Positions 9,281 through 16,535 of a DNA stretch of 64,000 nucleotides are shown here, piece by piece. The stretch's first letter is position 1; each line of letters starts with the position of its first letter. Origin of the DNA: Marvinbryantia formatexigens DSM 14469 (GTDB lineage Bacteria > Bacillota > Clostridia > Lachnospirales > Lachnospiraceae). Made by a program: the position numbers and the translations under genes. The stretch spans positions 1,488,001 to 1,552,000 of the forward strand of contig NZ_CP102268.1 of assembly GCF_025148285.1 (NCBI RefSeq), read 5' to 3'. The notes under the pieces were generated by a model. It searched no databases, was not told where the DNA came from, and saw only the letters and a list, made by a program, of their open reading frames with translations.

Positions 9281-10494
9281 ACCAACTCCTTTGCACTGGC
9301 AGGATGCCGGTTCATAATCACTTCGGCAACCACTCCGCCCTTCATGCGGATGACACGGTTCGCCATTTTTGCGATTTCCTCATTATGTGTGACCATCAGA
9401 AGCGTCGTGCCGGATTTGATGACCTCCTCCAGAACGGTAAGCACCTCGATACTCGTCTCATAATCCAGCGCCGCAGTCGGCTCATCCGCCAGAATGATCC
9501 GCGGCTTTTTCACAAGGGCGCGTGCTATGGATACGCGCTGCTGCTGTCCGCCCGACATCTGCGCCGGATAATTATCCCGACGTTTTGACAGCCCCACACG
9601 GTCCAGCGCCTCCGCAGAATCCATAGGCTCCTCGCAGAGTTCTCCGATAAAATCAAGATTTTCTTCCGCCGTCAGTGTGGGCATCAGATTATATGCCTGG
9701 AAAATAAAGCCCACCGAATTTCTCCGGTACATAGTCAGCTTTTTGTCGTCCGCATGGGAATAATCCTCCCCGTCAAACAAAAAGGTACCCGACGTAAGCT
9801 GGTCCATACCGCCGATGATATTCAGCATCGTAGATTTTCCGCAGCCGGATTCTCCCAGGATGACAAGAAATTCGCCCTCGCGGATATCAAGATTCACGCC
9901 CTTCAGCACCTGTATCTGATTTTCCCCTTCTCCGAAGGTCTTTTTCACATCACGCAGAGAAATGATGGATTTTTTTGTCTCAGCAAAGCCCAGATTCAGC
10001 CCGCGTCCATCCACCGCGATTGCGGTAAGCATCGCCAGATTCTCGCAGAGACTGACATCCTCGTCATTGTACAGAGAGCCGTCCTTTTTATTGATAATCT
10101 GGATACAGCCAATCACCTCATATTTATTTACCAAAGGAACACAGACCATGCTCTTTGTCACAAACCCTGTCGCCTCGTCGAACCGCCCTGCCCAGCGCTC
10201 ATCCTTCTGACAGTCCCTGACCACGGTAGATTTTCCTTCTTTTACCACGGTTCCTGCAATTCCCTCTCCCGGAGCCAGACTGAGCCCTGTCAAGTCCGCC
10301 CCGCCAATCCAGAAGGACGGATAAATTCTCTTATCCCCGGACGCATTATAAAACCAGATGGTACCCGCTTCCGCACCGACCGCCTTTACCACCTCTTCCA
10401 GGCTGGCACGCAGCGCATCCTCCAGAGATTCCGCTTTCTGAAGCAGCCTGGTAATCTCCCAGACCACCTGCGTATAACCGATTTTTTTATTCAT
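9274..10494 (-). CDS. GAF domain-ABC transporter ATPase fusion
   Basis: 406 residues in two parts. Residues about 15-165 form a GAF domain (RLLQKAESLEDAL helix, GTIWFYN, PGEGIAGTVVKEG, VCVPLVNKYEVIGCIQIINK). Residues about 175-395 form a LolD/MacB-type ATPase with Walker A GESGCGKST (214-222), signature MSGGQQQRV, Walker B IILADEP and the switch His in LLMVTHNEE. The ATPase should energise the FtsX permease encoded next. GAF domains bind small ligands, among them cyclic nucleotides, and are not usual in this ATPase family. It is the first gene of the operon; the intergenic region upstream has a 20-bp-spaced direct repeat. Confidence 0.92.
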   Translation of the reverse strand: MNKKIGYTQVVWEITRLLQKAESLEDALRASLEEVVKAVGAEAGTIWFYNASGDKRIYPSFWIGGADLTGLSLAPGEGIAGTVVKEGKSTVVRDCQKDERWAGRFDEATGFVTKSMVCVPLVNKYEVIGCIQIINKKDGSLYNDEDVSLCENLAMLTAIAVDGRGLNLGFAETKKSIISLRDVKKTFGEGENQIQVLKGVNLDIREGEFLVILGESGCGKSTMLNIIGGMDQLTSGTFLFDGEDYSHADDKKLTMYRRNSVGFIFQAYNLMPTLTAEENLDFIGELCEEPMDSAEALDRVGLSKRRDNYPAQMSGGQQQRVSIARALVKKPRIILADEPTAALDYETSIEVLTVLEEVIKSGTTLLMVTHNEEIAKMANRVIRMKGGVVAEVIMNRHPASAKELVW

Positions 10495-10594
10495 CCCTTC
10501 ACCCGCATGTAACTGCTTTCACCTTTCTTTATTACTGCCTTACTGCCCTGCGGCAAAACTTTATCAAGTAATTTTATCATCTTTTTGAGGGTGC

Positions 10595-10632
10595 TTTTTT
10601 ACATCTCATGCAGTTTTTTTACATCTCGTGCA
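10595..10632 (-). promoter_or_regulatory. Direct repeat upstream of the GAF-ABC operon (candidate operator)
   Basis: Two 18-bp near-identical units, TTTTTTACATCTCATGCA at 10595-10612 and TTTTTTACATCTCGTGCA at 10615-10632, spaced exactly 20 bases, i.e. two helical turns. They lie about 100 bases before the start of the GAF-ABC ATPase gene. The regular spacing suggests a dimeric activator or repressor site; no specific regulator is recognised. Confidence 0.45.
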
Positions 10633-10761
10633 AATATCAGTCGGATTACAGCACAGCCCTGCGAATCTATCTTCTGGAAAAATGCAAAAAAACCGGGAAC
10701 CCGTTACGAATTCCCAGTCTAAAAACTTTAAGAGACATATAGCCTCCAACTACATTTTTTA

Positions 10762-10920
10762 TTATACGCATGTATTAGTATTTTCCCTTACGTCTGTCAA
10801 TATCACGTTGACAGACTCTCCCTCACACTCCAATATTTCTTCCATGAATCCAAACATCTGTTCCAAAATCAATTCGCGAAAATCGCTCGGCTGGATTTTT
10901 TCAAACATTTCAAGCTCCAT
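10762..10920 (-). CDS. Small hypothetical protein, possibly a gene remnant
   Basis: A 52-codon frame (MELEMFEKIQPSDF... to ENTNTCV) followed by two stop codons. An AGGAG lies 17 bases before the ATG, too far for a normal ribosome site. The same frame upstream reads coherent-looking sequence (ARIKMVHAKRVFFSE) interrupted by stops, so this may be the tail of a decayed gene rather than a complete small protein. The 10.5-11.17 kb stretch otherwise contains only the direct repeat and the terminator after the zeta-like gene. Confidence 0.3.
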   Translation of the reverse strand: MELEMFEKIQPSDFRELILEQMFGFMEEILECEGESVNVILTDVRENTNTCV

Positions 10921-11128
10921 GATGCCAAATCATACTCTCCTAAACATATCAGATTGTGACAACCGCGAAAGGTTCTATTCAGAAAAGAAAACGCGCTTTG
11001 CATGAACCATCTTTATTCGGGCGCTGTCATAATATTCCTCCGTTATTTCCGTTGCTGAAACAAAATTCTGCTCTTGCTCTCATCTGTTCTGTACAAAGCT
11101 TATAACACCTACATAATAAATCAAGATT

Positions 11129-11172
11129 AAAAAAACTGTAAGGCAGCCATTTCTTACCGCTTTACAGTTTTT
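11129..11172 (-). terminator. Rho-independent terminator after the zeta-toxin-like gene
   Basis: An 11-bp A/T-ended stem (AAAAACTGTAA / TTTACAGTTTTT) with a 19-base loop lies directly after the stop of the zeta-like gene; on the minus strand it ends in a run of T. Confidence 0.75.
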
Positions 11173-11175
11173 GTG

Positions 11176-11769
11176 CTAATTCAAATTCCTATTTACCATA
11201 TTTTCAACATCCGTCAACGCCTGAATATCTTCCCGATACCAGTCATCACATTCATCATAATAAACTTCTTCCTTCCGCTTCTTAAATATACGAAACGGCC
11301 TATTCCCCGAATTATCATAAATATGGCACACATCACATACTTTAACCAAATCCTTAACCAATGCTAATGCCCTGTCATATCTTGAAATGATTTTCTCCTC
11401 CGGCACATCATGCCCTCCGGATTCTACCCTGGATCTTACACGAAGTACATTAATCATCGGATCAGCCGTAAGCACATAATAGCAACGGATAAAATATCCC
11501 TTTTCTTTTGCTCTTTCAAGCAATTTCAAATTTCTCTCCGTTGACAAAACCGTTTCAAAGCAAAATTCCTCCATTTGTTCGACATGATCTTCTCGCTGCT
11601 TTTCCGCCAGCTGCGCAGCTTCCAGATCCGTGCATTTCAAATTCTTCTTTATTTCATCGGCATTAATATAGTCCATAGGAGGCTTTAATAATTCGGTAAA
11701 GGTGCTTTTTCCTGAACCGTTCGGTCCCGCGAAGACTACAACCTCAGGCTTCTTTTGCGACACGTTCAC
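11176..11769 (-). CDS. Zeta toxin-like kinase (COG4185-type)
   Basis: 197 residues from a GTG start with AAAGGGG seven bases upstream. It has a P-loop GPNGSGKST (about 15-23), YINADEIKK (the Asp and basic residue expected for the acceptor-binding region), CFETVLST, and an Arg-rich lid region (LRVRSRVESGGHDVP). This is the pattern of the zeta toxin/predicted kinase family, whose classic members phosphorylate UDP-N-acetylglucosamine. It overlaps the upstream small gene by 26 bases, as expected for a translationally coupled toxin-antitoxin pair. The COG4185 branch is less studied than plasmid zeta toxins, so toxicity is inference. Confidence 0.82.
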   Translation of the reverse strand: MNVSQKKPEVVVFAGPNGSGKSTFTELLKPPMDYINADEIKKNLKCTDLEAAQLAEKQREDHVEQMEEFCFETVLSTERNLKLLERAKEKGYFIRCYYVLTADPMINVLRVRSRVESGGHDVPEEKIISRYDRALALVKDLVKVCDVCHIYDNSGNRPFRIFKKRKEEVYYDECDDWYREDIQALTDVENMVNRNLN

Positions 11770-11965
11770 TATAACGCCCCTTTCTCATCCTTTTACCCGC
11801 TTCAACTCTGGTGCCATCACTGTTTTCATGATAGATGGTCTGCGTTTTGGGATCATATACTACAGCCGGAATGTCCATAGCTTTCTTTTTTTCCAGTTCA
11901 ATTTTTACCGCTGCGTTTACTCTTTTTACAACCGCTTCATCAGTAATGTACTCTTCTCTTTTCAT
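11744..11965 (-). CDS. Putative antitoxin-like partner of the zeta-type kinase
   Basis: 73 residues, charged and without membrane segments: an N-terminal helix (EEYITDEAVVKRVNAAVKIELEKKK) and a C-terminal part rich in Arg/Lys (AGKRMRKGRYSERVAKEA). It is the first gene of a two-gene unit and its last 26 bases are also the start of the zeta-like gene. It does not resemble the epsilon antitoxin in any motif I can see. Its role as antitoxin rests on size, order and overlap only. Confidence 0.55.
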   Translation of the reverse strand: MKREEYITDEAVVKRVNAAVKIELEKKKAMDIPAVVYDPKTQTIYHENSDGTRVEAGKRMRKGRYSERVAKEA

Positions 11966-12094
11966 ATTCTACACCTTCTTTCTGAATCGAGAAACCAATT
12001 ATCTACACTAATATAATACCTTATCTCTCATTTTCTATCAATCAAAATCTTATACGTATGATTCGTTCAACTCATTTATACTTCAACGGTAAAA

Positions 12095-12222
12095 TTACTC
12101 CGGCAGACTATCCCACACACACAGCGCCCCATACCCCACCTGGCTGTTGGGATACTGCGCAAATCCCGGCAGGGGGGGCGGGCTCCGCGGCGCAGATACA
12201 CCCGCACCTTTTCTCCATATGC
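12095..12222 (-). pseudogene. Remnant of the 3' end of a subtilisin-like (S8) protease gene
   Basis: This fragment matches the 3' end of the intact S8 gene at 13785-13910. A 57-bp block (12116-12172 versus 13806-13862) is identical, and a further 20 bp match after a 2-base insertion here (seven G instead of GAGGG). It reads GEKVRVYLRRG, then a shifted frame, then PGFAQYPNSQVGYGA and a stop. Homology ends about 25 bases from the dinD stop codon. It is too short to encode anything and marks a duplication or insertion boundary. Confidence 0.88.
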
Positions 12223-12249
12223 TGCTGTCAAGTAAAGACCAAAAATTTT

Positions 12250-13080
12250 TTATCCTTTCATTAAATTCTTCTCATCTCTTTTTACTCTGCGTTCCAACTT
12301 TTTCAGATCTTCTGCCGGAGGCAAATCCTCCGGCTTTATTCCTCTCTGTCCCAACATCTCTCTTACACTTGAATTATTCTGAACATGTTCATCTGTTATA
12401 GGAGCTTCGCCATATAATTCTTTTTGTTCCACATTATAATTGGTCATTTCTGTTGCCAGATTTTTAGCAGCTATGGTCAATGTTGGAAGAAAATCTGCCA
12501 GAGGTCTGTTCTCTTTTACTCTTAGACGTTCCTTCATGTCCTTTGTAGTAAATCCGCCAAAAAGCGCCTGATCACCCTTGGATCTTATTCTTCCAAAGCC
12601 AGCATCATCCACCCCACGTTCGTAAATATTCTGAGACAGCCTTTTTTCAGACTCTCTTAATTTCTCTCTTGCATTTAATCGCTCAATCAGCTTAATCCTG
12701 TCTTCAATAAGTTCCTGTTTTCTTGTCTGAACAGCAAAATAGCTTTGAGCAAAGGCAATCTCATCTTTTCTCACATCTCCGTTTTGGGCTATCAAATAAC
12801 ATGCATAACGTGTCAGCACATATTCTTTAATACCTCTTTCTGCATTTTTCGCCAATTTTATCATTTTCGTGACGCCACGAAAATGATTGTTTACATTTCC
12901 ACCTGCATTCTCACAAGATATCATCGCTTTCTTTATAACTAACTCGAAATTTTCCCACCTGGAATATCCTAACAATGGCTGCAATTCCCTGGCATACCAA
13001 AATTCAATTGCTCCATCCTCCGATTTATGAATAATGTCATCAAAAAGCTTTTTTAATCTTCCAATCTTTTTTTCATCCAT
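12250..13080 (-). CDS. dinD: DinD-like DNA damage-inducible protein
   Basis: 276 residues from ATG 13080 (MDEKKIGRL; GGAGG lies 14 bases upstream); in-frame ATGs at 13101 and 13116 are alternatives. It matches the DinD/BRO-N-like family throughout: EFWYARELQPLLGYSRWENF, the NHFRGVTKMI strand, KEYVLTRYACYLIAQNGD, FAQSYFAVQTRKQE and the C-terminal region with FLPTLTIAAKNLATEMTN. In E. coli dinD is LexA-controlled and its product inhibits RecA filament activity; phage and mobile-element homologues are common. No convincing LexA box is seen upstream. It stands in an AT-rich island between a decayed AbiEi gene and a subtilisin-tail remnant. Confidence 0.85.
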   Translation of the reverse strand: MDEKKIGRLKKLFDDIIHKSEDGAIEFWYARELQPLLGYSRWENFELVIKKAMISCENAGGNVNNHFRGVTKMIKLAKNAERGIKEYVLTRYACYLIAQNGDVRKDEIAFAQSYFAVQTRKQELIEDRIKLIERLNAREKLRESEKRLSQNIYERGVDDAGFGRIRSKGDQALFGGFTTKDMKERLRVKENRPLADFLPTLTIAAKNLATEMTNYNVEQKELYGEAPITDEHVQNNSSVREMLGQRGIKPEDLPPAEDLKKLERRVKRDEKNLMKG

Positions 13081-13205
13081 ATGATTGCTATGTACCTCCA
13101 TATAATTACAATTCATTCCGGCAAATATTTTGTCTTTCTTTTATATTGTCATCATAATTGCTGTTTTACCCGCAGCAGCTCTGCGTATTTCAATATATGT
13201 CTGTA

Positions 13206-13722
13206 TTAATTCTCATTTATTTTTATCTTATCTACGATTCCTATCTCAATATCCGATTCCAGACGAAGCATATCGCAGATACTCCGCTCAATATCATAGA
13301 TATTATAGCAGCCAAATTCTGTCTCTATTTTCCTCATGCCCATTAAGTAATTATTAGTCGAAAAATAATGCCGCATAATCGGGAAATTCATACTCAGCAA
13401 GCTACGGTCCGTCCGCGCTGTGGCAACATCCAATATTCCGGCTCTTCTTTAATTTCTCCTTGATAATAGAGCGCGCTGTTCATGCAAACGATCGCCCTGG
13501 GATCGCTAAAGCATACTTCTATGCATTTATAATCTGATGGTTTATCTTCCTCTTTCCCGTCCAGCCAATAATATCCATGACATACTTTTTCCAAATACCC
13601 CTCTTTTGCCAAGCCTGCTATCTGGCGATTTGAAAAACCCTCTTTCATAAGCTCCAGCGTTCCTATATATCCTTAAACTTCCGGTATACCTCTTCCATCT
13701 TATCATATGTACTGCTTCTCAT
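13206..13722 (-). pseudogene. AbiEi-family antitoxin, frameshifted
   Basis: The reading frame starts at ATG 13722 with GGAGG six bases upstream (MRSSTYDKMEEVYRKF), shifts near 13665, continues as MKEGFSNRQIAGLAKEGYLEKV...GYYWL (the winged-helix part typical of AbiEi), then shifts again near 13400-13430 into a frame ending MRKIETEFGCYNIYDIERSICDMLR (the C-terminal AbiEi hallmark). Joined, the parts give a normal type IV antitoxin of about 170 residues. Two frameshifts and the absence of an AbiEii toxin gene downstream indicate a decayed orphan. Confidence 0.8.
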
Positions 13723-13736
13723 ATCAGCCTCCATTG

Positions 13737-13785
13737 CATTTTTTGTTACACATATATTAGCATTTTTTATTACACACGTTAATAT
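13737..13785 (-). promoter_or_regulatory. 24-bp tandem repeat in the AbiEi promoter region
   Basis: Read on the minus strand, TGTGTAATAAAAAATGCTA is followed 24 bases later by TGTGTAACAAAAAATGCAA, ending just before the AbiEi ribosome site. Repeats before abiE-type genes are known autoregulatory sites for the antitoxin, which fits the position. Confidence 0.45.
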
Positions 13786-15674
13786 CATACTGGCAAACTG
13801 TCCCTCACACACAGCGCCCCATACCCCACCTGGCTGTTGGGATACTGCGCAAATCCCGGCAGAGGGCGGGCTCCGCGGCGCAGGTAGGCGCGAACCTTCT
13901 CCCCATAAAGATAATCGTCGTTACCATTTACAATGCCCCACTGCATAAGCATTGCCGCCGCTCCGGTGGCAAATGGTGTCGCGAAGGAGGTTCCCGTAAC
14001 GGAGGTATATCCTCCGCCAACCGCTGTTGTGCGGATATTCACGCCTGGTGCCACAATATCCGGCTTTACCACGGTCGCTCCGGATGTCAACGGCTGTCCG
14101 GGCGGATTGCCTCTTCCGGAAAATGGTGCGTAGGTAAGGCTGCGGGAATCGTATGCTCCCACAGCAACAATATTTCTGGCGGTTGCGGGGATTGTCAGCG
14201 TGTTTTCCACACTCGGCTCGTAAAAACGTGTTCCGCGGTTTAACGCCTCCGCCTGTGGAAGCCACATATCATATCTGCCGTCAACGACCCTGCGCGGCGC
14301 CAGATGGAAGCGCCAGATACCGCTGTCAATATAATCCCCCACAGGAAGAAAATCAAAATAGATTTCCTGTGAAATGCTGTACGGGCTGGGCTTCCCATAA
14401 AAAACAAGCAGTTCCGTGCCACCTGCAATATAACGCTGTGGTCCGAGATTTTCCGGCATCGGTCCGATTATCTGTCCCTCCGGAGAAATCAGCAAAACTC
14501 CAAATTCGTCTGAATACGATTTCCAGAGCTGCACGTTTATTGTTCTCTCAAAAGAGGCAACTCCCATCTGCACCTCCCGCAGTTCCCCCTGCCGCAGGAT
14601 TCCAGACGCATGTCCCGCTGTGCTGCCCTCATTTCCGGTTCCAATGCAGATAACAGATTTCCAGCGGTCCGCAAGCTCTGCGATATAAGTCTCCAGAAGA
14701 CTGGTACCATTATGCGGTCCATAAACATTTCCAAAGCTTAAATTTACGGCAACCGGAAGACGCCACTCCTGCGCCCTGCGATAAACATAATCCAGCGCCT
14801 GCATCAATTCTGTCGTACGCGGAAAGGATTCCGGCTTCGGATTGCCCAGCTTCACCACCAGAATATGTGCCAGCGGAACCACGCCGCGCTCTGATCCGAA
14901 TTCGGGCTGCGCCGGGTCTGTCACCACATTACCGGCTGCCCGCTGCTGCCTGCCGGGAATCGACGTACGCCCATTGCCGGCAGCAATCCCCAGTACCTCT
15001 GTACCATGCCCGCTGATGTCCCGCGTGGGCAGGCGCTGTCCACTGCGAAGCGCCTCATCAATCTGCGCCTTTGTATACTCCGTTCCCAACGTATATCCCT
15101 CCGGCGGATTCCCGGCAACACTCTGGTCCCAGATTGCCAGAATGCGGGTACTGCCATCCGGATTGCGAAAATCCGGATGCGTGTAATCCACCCCGGAATC
15201 AATCACGGCAACCAGAATTCCCTGTCCCAGCAGCGGAAGCACTCTTCCTCCATTCTCCCCGGCAGATGCATCTTCAGATTGTCTATCTGTAACAGGCGAC
15301 GTCTCCGGCACATTCAGCAGCGTCCCTGCCGCCTCCGTAATCTGCAGCGCATCCATGCAAGAAGCTGTCCTCCCCTGTCGTACAGAGAAGAACAGCCTCT
15401 TCGGTTTTTCAACATATTCAATTTCCGGCTGCGCAGAAAAATAAGAAATCATTGACTGCGCAATCGTAACAACCGCATAACCATTTGCCAGCTCCGCCAC
15501 GCGGATACCCTGTTCACGGAATTTCTGCAGGCTGCCCGAATATTTTACAATTAAATCCCATTGCTGGTCCTGCGTATCGAATCCAACATTCAGCGTAAGC
15601 GACTTTTCCCGTTCCTCCGGCGTTGTATCGAGCGCAAGATTTAAAAGATTTTCAATTTTCTGGTCTGTTGCCAT
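13785..15674 (-). CDS. Subtilisin-like serine protease (S8 family, Csp/bacillopeptidase-like)
   Basis: 629 residues, no signal peptide. The N-terminal 95 residues look like an inhibitor-type prodomain (ELANGYAVVTI, EIEYVEKPKRL). The catalytic triad is complete: Asp159 in VAVIDSGVD, His223 in DISGHGTEV, Ser563 in GTSFATP, with the oxyanion-hole region IGTGNEG. A roughly 130-residue beta insert sits between Asn and Ser, as in the CspABC/germination-protease type of clostridial subtilisins. Without a secretion signal it may be forespore-located or cytosolic. It is monocistronic, and a second, broken copy of its 3' end lies 1.69 kb downstream. Confidence 0.9.
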   Translation of the reverse strand: MATDQKIENLLNLALDTTPEEREKSLTLNVGFDTQDQQWDLIVKYSGSLQKFREQGIRVAELANGYAVVTIAQSMISYFSAQPEIEYVEKPKRLFFSVRQGRTASCMDALQITEAAGTLLNVPETSPVTDRQSEDASAGENGGRVLPLLGQGILVAVIDSGVDYTHPDFRNPDGSTRILAIWDQSVAGNPPEGYTLGTEYTKAQIDEALRSGQRLPTRDISGHGTEVLGIAAGNGRTSIPGRQQRAAGNVVTDPAQPEFGSERGVVPLAHILVVKLGNPKPESFPRTTELMQALDYVYRRAQEWRLPVAVNLSFGNVYGPHNGTSLLETYIAELADRWKSVICIGTGNEGSTAGHASGILRQGELREVQMGVASFERTINVQLWKSYSDEFGVLLISPEGQIIGPMPENLGPQRYIAGGTELLVFYGKPSPYSISQEIYFDFLPVGDYIDSGIWRFHLAPRRVVDGRYDMWLPQAEALNRGTRFYEPSVENTLTIPATARNIVAVGAYDSRSLTYAPFSGRGNPPGQPLTSGATVVKPDIVAPGVNIRTTAVGGGYTSVTGTSFATPFATGAAAMLMQWGIVNGNDDYLYGEKVRAYLRRGARPLPGFAQYPNSQVGYGALCVRDSLPV

Positions 15675-15828
15675 TTTATGCTTTCCTGGATTTTTCTATA
15701 TTATATGAGTAAATACGTTTAAAAATACTCCTATCAGTTATTTCTTCTGTCAGCCCTACATAACGAACTATTTTTGCTCTTCTTAATTTTCTCTTTGGAG
15801 AGCGTAAACTTGATACCATTTGAAAGTG

Positions 15829-15869
15829 AAAAAGGAAGAAGTCACTCAGCCTGCACTTCTTCCTTTTTT
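15829..15869 (-). terminator. Bidirectional terminator between the FIVAR-like gene and the S8 protease gene
   Basis: A 14-bp stem AAAAAGGAAGAAGT / ACTTCTTCCTTTTTT with a 12-base loop lies 40 bases after the stop of the FIVAR-like gene and has T-runs on both strands. It separates that gene from the protease gene. Confidence 0.8.
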
Positions 15870-15909
15870 ATTATTTGTTTTATGTGATATGCAGTAAAAC
15901 CGGAAACAC

Positions 15910-16383
15910 CTATTGCTCTTGTGTCAATGCATCAATCGCAATGGAAAGATTCATATAGGCAACACCAATCGTGTTTATATCTGCATCTGATTCCGGATTG
16001 TCAGTCACATTTTGGGCTTCTTCTATCCTCTGCTTCAGTTTTTCTACGTCTGACTGCTCATATCCATTCAATTCTATACTTTCTGCTTCGACAATCAAAG
16101 CTTCCAGATCTTCCATTGTTAAACTGTCCTCATCAAATGCAGCCTTGCCTTGATTTGCCTGAATCTGCTCATATACATTTCCCAGTGTCCCAATATTCTC
16201 ACTGTCTGGCTCCTGTCCTCTGTCCGTCCCTAAGCTGTAATAAATAAAAAATCCTGCCAGTAACATCAAAAAAATACAGCACACAATAATCAAAATTCTG
16301 TTTCTCTTTTTTCTTTTTTCATAACGTATTTTTTGTGTTCTTCTACCAGTTTCCCGATACTCTCTGCTATTTCGATTTTCCAT
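15910..16383 (-). CDS. Membrane-anchored protein with FIVAR-like domain
   Basis: 157 residues. A strongly basic cytoplasmic N-terminus (RRTQKIRYEKRKKRNR) precedes one membrane helix (about 28-50), then an acidic linker and a C-terminal three-helix region (about 88-155: LEALIVEAESIELNGYEQSD, then YMNLSIAIDAL). The last part has the spacing of FIVAR modules found in cell-wall-associated proteins. The start is supported by GAGGAAATT. It lies 150 bases downstream of the large repeat surface protein on the same strand and may be expressed with it. Function unknown. Confidence 0.6.
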   Translation of the reverse strand: MENRNSREYRETGRRTQKIRYEKRKKRNRILIIVCCIFLMLLAGFFIYYSLGTDRGQEPDSENIGTLGNVYEQIQANQGKAAFDEDSLTMEDLEALIVEAESIELNGYEQSDVEKLKQRIEEAQNVTDNPESDADINTIGVAYMNLSIAIDALTQEQ

Positions 16384-16462
16384 AATTTCCTCAGATTGTC
16401 ATGCCAGCGGTCGTTTACAAAGCGGATTTCCGTTAACATAAAATGTTTTATGAAGCTTTCGG

Positions 16463-16490
16463 CTAGGAGATTCATCATCTCCCAGCCGCT
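16463..16490 (-). terminator. Possible terminator hairpin after the surface-repeat protein gene
   Basis: GGCTAGGAGA and TCTCCCAGCC form a 10-bp stem with one G-T pair and a 7-base loop about 50 bases after the stop codon. The following T-run is weak, so termination may be partial. Confidence 0.35.
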
Positions 16491-16535
16491 GAAAAGAGAG
16501 TCTGCACCTCTCCCTTCATGTATTCTTTTTTTTAG

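Noticed and set aside
10628-11005. 125-codon plus-strand frame
   Set aside because: Begins inside the direct repeat, has no ribosome site, and composition is that of antisense AT-rich DNA.
16290-16478. 62-residue frame overlapping the FIVAR-like gene start
   Set aside because: Out of frame with the supported gene and without a ribosome site.
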